64,000 nt of DNA. Origin: Flavobacterium sp. ACN2 (GTDB lineage Bacteria; Bacteroidota; Bacteroidia; Flavobacteriales; Flavobacteriaceae). The DNA lies in contig NZ_MRCM01000006.1 of NCBI RefSeq assembly GCF_002303885.1, forward strand, positions 1-64,000, given 5' to 3'. The position numbers were made by a program, and so were the translations under genes. The notes under the pieces were generated by a model, which was not told the DNA's origin, searched no databases, and saw only the letters and a list, made by a program, of their open reading frames with translations. Positions 1 to 5,975 of the stretch are shown piece by piece. The first letter of the stretch is position 1; every line of letters starts with the position of its first letter.

Positions 1-78
1 ATCAGCAGTAAAATAAAAAAATCGAAAAATGAAAAATGAAAATATTAGTACAAAAAAAAACAATATAATTTTCTTCAT
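1..78 (-). CDS. N-terminus of a putative membrane-anchored immunity protein (partial)
   Basis: An ATG lies at position 78, just after the stop of the toxin gene at 80 (one base between them). The frame stays open to the window edge for 26 codons. The visible residues are almost entirely hydrophobic (MKKIILFFFVLIFSFFIF then RFFYFTAD), so this is a signal peptide or membrane anchor. Tight coupling directly behind a papain-like toxin gene is the usual position for a cognate immunity gene. The immunity role is inferred from position only, because the body of the protein lies outside the window. Confidence 0.55.
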   Translation of the reverse strand, partial: MKKIILFFFVLIFSFFIFRFFYFTAD

Positions 79-79
79 T

Positions 80-1228
80 TTATTTAGCTTTAATATATCC
101 ATTATAATTATTCATAAAATGATTTGACGTTATTTTTTTTCTTAAGTATTTTGACGAACCAAATGGGTCAGTTCCCCATGAGTATACGCTAAAATCTATC
201 TCATCTACTTTGGAGCCTAAAAGACCAGGTACATAATTCCATATTATAGGTGTTTCCAAAACAACCCAATGTAAATCAAAATCTTTTGTATCCCATATGT
301 CATCAATCAAATCAGAATCGATCATTAATATAAGTCTGTATCCGGCTTTTAGTTGGGCATTTATATCATCTATTTTATTTTTGACGTCTAAAGAAGTATA
401 GGCTAAAGGTTTCACGGAATTGTACACTCCTTTTGAAACGACATCTTTATATCCTAAAAGATTCTCACTTAAGGAAGTCATTAGTGGAGGCCAATTAATT
501 GCGTGAAAAGCTTCATCACCTCCTTTATAACTTGAATTGTCAGTGTTTCTTGTGCTCGCCATTGTGATATAGTCTACTAATGACATTCCTGTTCCTTTTG
601 CAACAAATTTTATTCCTTTTGTAGTCCTAATTGCTATCATTTCTTTTTCTACAACTTCAATACTTGGTTTTACTGTGTAACTATTAACTGTAGCTACTCC
701 AGTTCTAAAAAGTTCATTTGCAAATTTTTTATAAGCATCTGGTTGTTCTTTGGCAAATAAATAAAAAATGCATGCCATTCCGCATAAAGAAGTTCCAGAT
801 TGATCAATTAGCCAAGGCTTACCATTATCAGTACGCTCTATTATCTCGTTTTCAACAATCATGCTATCAAACCACTTAAAACGATTATGTTTCCATTCCT
901 TGTATTCGGCTTCTTTTTCCTTATTATATACATAAGCACGTAAGTATATAAAGCATCCACACATATCTTCGTCATTGAGCGTAATTTTTATAGAGTTCCC
1001 TTTTGCGGTAAGAGGTATTTCCAGCCACTTGTTTTGAGAGGGACTTTCATATTTAATCATCCATTTAATAGTTGATAGATTATTAGGAGGATTTTTTACA
1101 TAACTTTTTACTCTAAAATGATATGTGTTTCCGAAAATCATTCCCTGCTGTGTTTTACCCGATTTGTTATTCGCAGAGCCAAGATCTAAGGCTGTTAAAA
1201 GTTCAATTTCTTTAACAGCTCCATCCAT
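80..1228 (-). CDS. Papain-like cysteine peptidase toxin domain, probable T6SS effector clipped at its N-terminus
   Basis: The 382-residue ORF has a beta-rich N-terminal part (about 30-100) and a papain/C39-like peptidase part (about 135-360). The visible catalytic pattern is Gln143 and Cys149 in QSGTSLCGMAC, His320 in LHWVVLE, and a following VYSWGTDP segment. The frame is open upstream of the first ATG for about 50 more codons (RVYAKGGIEHN... and GEPQKPP...), until it runs into the REP-like hairpin at 1341-1433. Those codons look like real protein, so the native start has probably been lost. It sits downstream of vgrG and other effectors on the same strand and is followed at once by a putative immunity gene. 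An antibacterial or anti-cell peptidase delivered by the type VI system is the best reading. Whether the truncated form is still translated is unknown. Confidence 0.6.
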   Translation of the reverse strand: MDGAVKEIELLTALDLGSANNKSGKTQQGMIFGNTYHFRVKSYVKNPPNNLSTIKWMIKYESPSQNKWLEIPLTAKGNSIKITLNDEDMCGCFIYLRAYVYNKEKEAEYKEWKHNRFKWFDSMIVENEIIERTDNGKPWLIDQSGTSLCGMACIFYLFAKEQPDAYKKFANELFRTGVATVNSYTVKPSIEVVEKEMIAIRTTKGIKFVAKGTGMSLVDYITMASTRNTDNSSYKGGDEAFHAINWPPLMTSLSENLLGYKDVVSKGVYNSVKPLAYTSLDVKNKIDDINAQLKAGYRLILMIDSDLIDDIWDTKDFDLHWVVLETPIIWNYVPGLLGSKVDEIDFSVYSWGTDPFGSSKYLRKKITSNHFMNNYNGYIKAK

Positions 1229-1340
1229 AAGTTTTAAAGGAGGTTTCTGTGGTTCACCATAATTATAGCTTTCAGCAAAATAATCTATAAATCCGTTTGA
1301 GTTGTGTTCAATTCCTCCTTTGGCATAAACTCTAGAAGTT

Positions 1341-1433
1341 CCCCTGCTGGCATGAGCGTCCCGCTCGTGCCGATTTAGTTGTAAAATTGATTTACATTGC
1401 GTTCACGAGCGGGATGCTCACGCCAGCAGGGGG
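1341..1433. repeat. REP/MITE-like palindromic element
   Basis: Two 29-bp arms at 1341-1369 and 1404-1432 (CCCCTGCTGGCATGAGCG... and its complement) match at 27 of 29 positions around a 34-bp AT-rich loop. It is more GC-rich than its surroundings. It interrupts the phrase ACTGAACCAATTCAATC, which continues uninterrupted in three other copies at 2.3, 3.1 and 4.0 kb, so this is an insertion or a recombination scar. On its other side lies the clipped toxin ORF. The look is that of REP elements moved by REP-associated transposases; no transposase is present here. Confidence 0.8.
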
Positions 1434-1497
1434 ATTGAATTGGTTCAGTGGTTAAACCTGTATCCAAATAGGTGTATTGTTTTTCAATATTTGACTT
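1434..1497 (-). pseudogene. Fourth copy of the 45-codon ORF, broken by the REP element
   Basis: Read on the minus strand in the +1 frame relative to the end of the preceding lipoprotein gene, this encodes SNIEKQYTYLDTGLTTEPIQSP and then hits the REP element. The other copies continue ILKKFYLLDEEN, and that part is missing. It is therefore a truncated duplicate. Confidence 0.6.
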
Positions 1498-2218
1498 TAT
1501 CCATAATCATAAACATTTTTTCTTCATTTGTATCTTTTTGTTTAACAAACTTAAACTCTCCTGTTACCATGAAGTAAATAAGCCCATTTTCGTTAACATA
1601 TTTTACTGCTTCGAGATTGGGCTGATATATCTCTTTTAAATCTTCTTTTCGGGTTTTTGCCAGCCATTTTTTTTTAAATTTATGATCGCTTGTTCCAGCA
1701 TATTTTTCAGTAAAATGAATAGTATCATTTTTTATATTGCCGTTTAGATAATCATACCATTCGTTAAATGGTGTTTTACTTCTCTTTCTAGTTTTTAAAA
1801 AGTTATCTGTCAATTCGTAAGTGCCATAATGAGCAACTTTAATTGGCTTTAGTACTGTGATAATGCTGTTTTCTGGAAAACTCAAAATTTGTCCATCCAT
1901 ATCCAAATCAAAAGTGCTTAAACAAAAAGTTCTCTCGTCAGAATAAACCGAAAATTCTACAGAATGACTATTTCTATAATGAACATATACCTGATTTACT
2001 TTTAAATATGGATTGTTAATTAGTGCTTGTTTTTTCTTTTCTTGCTTATATTCAAAAAAATCATCATAATAATCAAGATCATTTACTTTTATTGGTGCAA
2101 TATTTCTCGAAGCTAAATATTTTGCATAAGCAATTTTATTTTCTTTAGATTTTTTTGATGATCCACAAGAAAGAAGTATAAAGAATAGGCATGATATTAC
2201 TACTCTATTTCTCGTCAT
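1484..2218 (-). CDS. Paralogous lipoprotein C, putative orphan immunity protein
   Basis: The 244-residue protein has a lipoprotein signal ending in FILLSC (Cys18). A longer reading from an upstream ATG at 2242 is possible. I chose 2218 because MTRNRVVISCLFF then aligns with the start of paralogue A, and because the ATG overlaps the stop of the upstream small ORF in the same way (ATGACGAGAAATAG). The body shares with its two neighbours NPYLKVNQVYVHYRNS, EFSVYSDE, STFDLDMDGQILS, RKRSKTPFNEWYDY and FTEKYAGT. I do not recognise a named family. A periplasmic lipoprotein in a tandem array beside T6SS effectors is best explained as an immunity gene kept after duplication. Confidence 0.6.
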   Translation of the reverse strand: MTRNRVVISCLFFILLSCGSSKKSKENKIAYAKYLASRNIAPIKVNDLDYYDDFFEYKQEKKKQALINNPYLKVNQVYVHYRNSHSVEFSVYSDERTFCLSTFDLDMDGQILSFPENSIITVLKPIKVAHYGTYELTDNFLKTRKRSKTPFNEWYDYLNGNIKNDTIHFTEKYAGTSDHKFKKKWLAKTRKEDLKEIYQPNLEAVKYVNENGLIYFMVTGEFKFVKQKDTNEEKMFMIMDKVKY

Positions 2219-2360
2219 CTGATTTCTTTTTATTTTCTTCATCTAACAAATAGAATTTTTTAAGAATTGGAGATTGAATTGGTTCAGTTGTTAAACCTGA
2301 ATCTAAATAAGTACGTACTCTATCCCAATCTACTTTGTTTGAATCATTTTTATATACCAC
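2205..2360 (-). pseudogene. Copy of the 45-codon ORF ahead of lipoprotein C
   Basis: A reading from GTG at 2360 gives 51 residues: VVYKNDSNKVDWDRVRTYLD, then SGLTTEPIQSPILKKFYLLD, then EENKKKSDDEK. The last 35 residues are nearly the same as the stand-alone ORF at 3899-4036. Its stop codon overlaps the ATG of lipoprotein C. No ATG start is seen, and the frame stays open a little further upstream, so it may be the 3' tail of a longer lost gene rather than a working gene. Confidence 0.45.
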
Positions 2361-2379
2361 AAAAAAATGATGAAACTCA

Positions 2380-3078
2380 TTATTGCTTCACATTAAACTC
2401 TCCAGTAACCGTAAAATAGATGAGCCCGTATTTATCAACATGTTTTACAGCTATTAAATTGGGTTGATATACAGTTATAAAATTTTCTTTTCGAGTTTTT
2501 GCCAGCCATTTTTTCCTAAATTTATGGTCGTTTGTTCCAACATATTTTTCCGTAAAATGAATAGTATCATTTTTTATACTGCCATTAACATAATCGTACC
2601 ATTCGTTAAATGGTGTTTTAGATCTTTTTCTAGTTCTAATAAAATCATTTATCAATTCAAAATCTCCAAAAAATTCAACTGGTACTGGATGTAGTACTTT
2701 TACGATGCCATTTTTAGGAATACTTAAAATTTTTCCATCCATATCTAAATCAAAAGTGCTAAAGCAAAAGACGCCTTCATCAGAATAAACAGAAAACTCT
2801 ACAGAATCATTTGTTCTATAGTGAACATATACTTGGTTCGTTTTTAGATATGGATTTTTATCAAATTTTTGTTTTAATTCATCTTTAAGATATTTAGAAT
2901 AATATTTGGAATATATACTATCATTTAGTTCTTTATATTCTATATTACTAACTTTTAGATATTCTTTAAATGCAATATCACTTTTTCCGTCATATTTTAT
3001 AATCCTGGTTTTGCAACTATTAAAAAAAACAAAAATGAACAATGATAAAATGAAACTTTTAATTTTTATTTTCTTCAT
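2380..3078 (-). CDS. Paralogous lipoprotein B, putative orphan immunity protein
   Basis: The 232-residue protein has a lipoprotein signal (MKKIKIKSFILSLF... with Cys22 in FFNSC). It is clearly homologous to its neighbours A and C over the central and C-terminal regions: NPYLKTNQVYVHYR, EFSVYSDEGVFCFSTFDLD, RKRSKTPFNEWYDYVNGS, HFTEKYVGTNDHKFRKKW and a VTGEF end. Its N-terminal 60 residues are more divergent, and it lacks the KQKDTNEEKMF tail of A and C. Its ATG overlaps the stop of the preceding ORF fragment as AAATGA. Function is inferred only from the array and T6SS context. Confidence 0.6.
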   Translation of the reverse strand: MKKIKIKSFILSLFIFVFFNSCKTRIIKYDGKSDIAFKEYLKVSNIEYKELNDSIYSKYYSKYLKDELKQKFDKNPYLKTNQVYVHYRTNDSVEFSVYSDEGVFCFSTFDLDMDGKILSIPKNGIVKVLHPVPVEFFGDFELINDFIRTRKRSKTPFNEWYDYVNGSIKNDTIHFTEKYVGTNDHKFRKKWLAKTRKENFITVYQPNLIAVKHVDKYGLIYFTVTGEFNVKQ

Positions 3079-3190
3079 TTGATTTTATTTTCTTCATCTA
3101 ATAAGTAGAATTTTTTAAGAATTGGAGATTGAATTGGTTCAGTGGTTAAACCTGTATCCAAATAGGTGTATTGTTTTTCAATATTTGATT
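3075..3190 (-). pseudogene. Copy of the 45-codon ORF ahead of lipoprotein B
   Basis: On the minus strand this encodes NIEKQYTYLDTGLTTEPIQS then PILKKFYLLDEENKIK and a TGA that overlaps the ATG of lipoprotein B. It matches the stand-alone 45-codon ORF at 3899-4036 but has no start of its own. Its 5' end runs into the last codons of lipoprotein A in another frame, as expected when a duplication joins partial units. Confidence 0.5.
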
Positions 3191-3909
3191 TTATCCATAA
3201 GCATAAACATTTTTTCTTCATCTGTATCTTTTTGTTTAACAAATTTAAACTCTCCAGTAACCGTAAAGTAGATAAGTCCATATTCATTAACATGCTTTTC
3301 AGCTTTTAAATTTGGTTGATATATTTCTTTTAAATCTGTTTTACGTGCTTTTGCCACCCCTTTTTTCTTAAATTTATAAAGATTTGTTCCAACGTATTTT
3401 TCAGTAAAATGAATCGTATCGTTTTTTATAGAGCCATTTACATAATCATACCATTCATTAAATGGAGTTTTACTTCTTTTTCTAGTTTTTAAAATATTCC
3501 CCGTCAATTCAAAATCACCAAAATCTTCAACTCTAATAGGTCTTATCACTTTTACAATTCCGTTTTCTGGAAAACTTAAAATTTGCCCATCAATATCCAA
3601 GTCAAAAGTGCTTAAGCAAAAAGTTTCTTTATCAGAATACACAGAAAACTCTACAGACTTACTATTTATATAGTGAACATAAACTTGGTTTACTCTTAAA
3701 TATGGATTGTTAATCAAAGCTTGTTTTTTCTTTTCTTTTTTATATTCGAAAAAATCATCATAATAATCAAGATCATTTACTTTAATAGGATCAATATTTC
3801 TTGAAGCTAAATATTTTGCATAAGCTATTTTATTTTCTTTCGATTTTTTTGATGGTCCACAAGAAAAAAGAATAAAAAACAGGCATATTATTACTAATCT
3901 ATTCCTCAT
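3178..3909 (-). CDS. Paralogous lipoprotein A, putative orphan immunity protein
   Basis: The 243-residue protein begins MRNRLVIICLFFILFSCGPS, a lipoprotein signal with Cys17. It is very similar to lipoprotein C from the signal peptide to the C-terminal KQKDTDEEKMFMLMDK, and is more distant from B at the N-terminus. The ATG overlaps the stop of the complete 45-codon ORF (ATGAGGAATAG), which suggests coupled translation. It follows the effector/immunity pair on the same strand. The family is not recognised; an immunity or surface-lipoprotein role is inferred from context. Confidence 0.6.
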   Translation of the reverse strand: MRNRLVIICLFFILFSCGPSKKSKENKIAYAKYLASRNIDPIKVNDLDYYDDFFEYKKEKKKQALINNPYLRVNQVYVHYINSKSVEFSVYSDKETFCLSTFDLDIDGQILSFPENGIVKVIRPIRVEDFGDFELTGNILKTRKRSKTPFNEWYDYVNGSIKNDTIHFTEKYVGTNLYKFKKKGVAKARKTDLKEIYQPNLKAEKHVNEYGLIYFTVTGEFKFVKQKDTDEEKMFMLMDKIKY

Positions 3910-4036
3910 TCTTTAGTTTTTTATTTTCTTCGTCTAACAAGTAGAATTTTTTAAGAATAGGAGATACAATTGGTTCAGTCGTTAAGCCTGCATCCAAATA
4001 GGTGCGTATTCTATTCCAGTCTACTTTGTTCTCCAT
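3899..4036 (-). CDS. Small 45-residue ORF, intact copy
   Basis: The ORF starts with ATG (MENKVDWNRIRTYLDAGL), continues TTEPIVSPILKKFYLLDEEN and ends KKLKNEE. It lies 7 bp after the immunity lipoprotein gene at 4044, and its stop overlaps the start of lipoprotein A. Three further copies or fragments precede the other lipoproteins or lie at the REP insertion, so the segment is duplicated together with them. It could be a real small protein or the retained 3' end of a lost effector gene. Conservation of reading frame across four copies argues that it is or was coding. Confidence 0.5.
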   Translation of the reverse strand: MENKVDWNRIRTYLDAGLTTEPIVSPILKKFYLLDEENKKLKNEE

Positions 4037-4043
4037 TTAGCAT

Positions 4044-4643
4044 TTACTGCATAAATTCATTTATGCTTTTGCTGTCTTTTCTTAAAAGGTATTTTTCTTT
4101 TAATTTAAATGTTGACAATAGTGCATCATCTATTTTAGTCTTATCCATTTCTTTTAAAGTTTTATTTATAGTAAATGTTCTAATTAAAAAAACGGTATCA
4201 TTTTCTGTTTGAGTTGATAAAATAATTTTCTCGTCTTTATTGATTTTTTGGACAACTGTTTCTAAATAATATTTTTTTGTTTTACTGTCAAAGTCAAATA
4301 CATAATCTTCAAAAAAATCTCTGCATAAAACTTCAAATTCAAAACTAAATTTAGTTTGATCTCTGTTTGTTTTTTTTACTTTTCCTATTGTCAAATTATC
4401 TTCACACATAGCTAATTTGGATAAAAACAATGTATAAGAAGCATTACTGATTATTAATTTTACTTCACGTTCTTTTTGTTTTTTTTCAAATAACCTTATA
4501 GTATCTCTGCCATTGAAATATATCGTAGAATTATCGCCTTTTTTGTTTGCAATATTTTTTTTTATTTCATTTTTACAGCTTAATAAAATACTGAGAATAG
4601 TTAAAATAAAAAATAGTTTATTTTTTATTATTACAATTTTCAT
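4044..4643 (-). CDS. Lipoprotein, probable immunity to the GH19-like effector
   Basis: The 199-residue protein has a signal MKIVIIKNKLFFILTILSIL with Cys23 in LLSCKN. It is lysine- and charge-rich with no recognised domain. Its first 26 bases overlap the end of the effector gene, so the two are translated as a pair. The effector is predicted to cut peptidoglycan, so a periplasm-facing lipoprotein is exactly where protection would be needed. The assignment comes from position, size and localisation, not from a known family. Confidence 0.6.
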   Translation of the reverse strand: MKIVIIKNKLFFILTILSILLSCKNEIKKNIANKKGDNSTIYFNGRDTIRLFEKKQKEREVKLIISNASYTLFLSKLAMCEDNLTIGKVKKTNRDQTKFSFEFEVLCRDFFEDYVFDFDSKTKKYYLETVVQKINKDEKIILSTQTENDTVFLIRTFTINKTLKEMDKTKIDDALLSTFKLKEKYLLRKDSKSINEFMQ

Positions 4644-5805
4644 ATTTTAAAATTTTTATTAAAATATTAAAAGCATCTTTCCTTTCTTTCAAATTAAACG
4701 AAAGAGCATTAATATAAGGTGTTACTTCTTCAACAGTTCCTTTATTTGCAATTTTATTAATATCTCCTTTTGAACTTCCTTTTCTCCAGTACCAACCTGC
4801 TGTGTCTGCAGATATAGAAAGATCTTTCGCGACTAAACTATAATCAGATACGATGTCCATATTATTATCATTTTTGTATTTCTTGTAATTTTCCTCCCAT
4901 GTTAGATGTATAAATCCTCTTCCTCGGTAAGGATCATATCTTTCGGTATAATTATTATCAGTTTCTATAGTTTGAGAAAAATATAGAGTTTCAATGTAAA
5001 TCTGTGAGAGAAAATGTATTTTGAGCTTACAGGTATTTATTTCATATTTTGTAAAAATTGTATTTAATGATTTTGTAAATGTTTTAAAGCTATTGTCAAT
5101 TACTTCCTCGTTTTTAAATTTACCCGAATATCCATTTCTATGAAATATTTTATCTATTGAATGATATGGCAAATTTGTAATTGGATATTTTTTTTCTTCT
5201 TTAGATGCAGGATCTTTAGCGGTATAAAAGGTGTTTTCTTTTAATTCTTTTACAATTTCTCTCATTTCCTCCTCCGTAAAATCCCGATTACAATAACAGG
5301 TAGAACTTGCTCCAATCGTAACCCTCCCACAATGTTCCCAACTATCAGGTAAATCGCCTTTGAGATCAAGCCATGCATCGGAGTTATCTTTATAATAAAA
5401 ATCAATGTATTTTACTGATAGCATTAAGTTTTTACTAAATACAATCTCAACAATGTCGTCGTATCTTTTTACGCCTAAATCGTGTTCAACTTCTTTTTTA
5501 TTGTGGTTCGAAACAAAAACCTGACCGTTTACGGCAGTTAGTTTGTATAGTAAATAACCGTCTGGATCACTGGCATACTGATGCGCCTTCTGGAGTTTAA
5601 ACTTTAAAATCGTTTTTTCTTTTTTGATGGTTTCAGCTTTAAACTCAATTGTAACCTCAGATTTCTTTTTGTAAACTTCTTTTATTGCGGTAGATATTAA
5701 ACTTGATTGGTTTGAAGAAATTACTTTAAAATCATCATTGCTTTGTAACTCTGCAAAAGGTACAAAGTCGTAACTGCTTACATAATCATAAAAATTAATC
5801 GCCAT
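4618..5805 (-). CDS. T6SS effector with GH19/lysozyme-like C-terminal domain
   Basis: The 395-residue protein has no signal peptide, as expected for a T6SS-delivered cargo. The N-terminal 150 residues are of unrecognised type and may bind the spike. A Cys-rich patch (CGRVTIG...TCYC, about 159-172) is followed by a C-terminal domain with chitinase/lysozyme features. These are HFLSQIYIETLYFSQ at about 264-278, with Glu272 as candidate acid, and the hallmark YRGRGFIHLTWEENYKKY at 293-310. Later segments ADTAGWYWRKGS and INKIANKG fit GH19-like peptidoglycan hydrolases. It starts inside the 3' end of the small ORF behind vgrG and overlaps its immunity gene. Confidence 0.75.
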   Translation of the reverse strand: MAINFYDYVSSYDFVPFAELQSNDDFKVISSNQSSLISTAIKEVYKKKSEVTIEFKAETIKKEKTILKFKLQKAHQYASDPDGYLLYKLTAVNGQVFVSNHNKKEVEHDLGVKRYDDIVEIVFSKNLMLSVKYIDFYYKDNSDAWLDLKGDLPDSWEHCGRVTIGASSTCYCNRDFTEEEMREIVKELKENTFYTAKDPASKEEKKYPITNLPYHSIDKIFHRNGYSGKFKNEEVIDNSFKTFTKSLNTIFTKYEINTCKLKIHFLSQIYIETLYFSQTIETDNNYTERYDPYRGRGFIHLTWEENYKKYKNDNNMDIVSDYSLVAKDLSISADTAGWYWRKGSSKGDINKIANKGTVEEVTPYINALSFNLKERKDAFNILIKILKYENCNNKK

Positions 5806-5968
5806 TGCTGTTTGTTTTTAGTCGTTTTGATGCTATCAGTTGTACGTCTCCAAGAGTGGTTTTTAAAACTATTTTTGATGCATTTTTTGATATAGTTTTA
5901 TTCACGATAATGTTACTGTCTGACTGCGCTTTTATTATAATATTTTTTGCTTGTTTTAGTATTGCCAT
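5795..5968 (-). CDS. 57-residue VgrG-linked small protein
   Basis: The ATG lies 7 bp after the vgrG stop, and the end overlaps the effector start by 11 bp, so it is firmly inside the operon. The sequence has short alternating strands (AKNIIIKAQSDSNIIVNKT, KIVLKTTLGDVQLIASKRL) similar in style to the beta-helical end of VgrG (NITQIAGNNIAINASG). It may extend or cap the spike or adapt the effector to it. No named family is recognised. Confidence 0.6.
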   Translation of the reverse strand: MAILKQAKNIIIKAQSDSNIIVNKTISKNASKIVLKTTLGDVQLIASKRLKTNSNGD

Positions 5969-5975
5969 AATCTTT

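Noticed and set aside
1336..1433. Complete insertion sequence at the REP-like hairpin
   Set aside because: There is no transposase ORF and the element is under 100 bp. It fits a REP/MITE element better.
2218..2242. Start of lipoprotein C at 2242 (MKKIKRNQ...)
   Set aside because: The added eight residues are absent from paralogue A, and the ATG at 2218 overlaps the upstream stop in the same way as in A. The shorter form is preferred.
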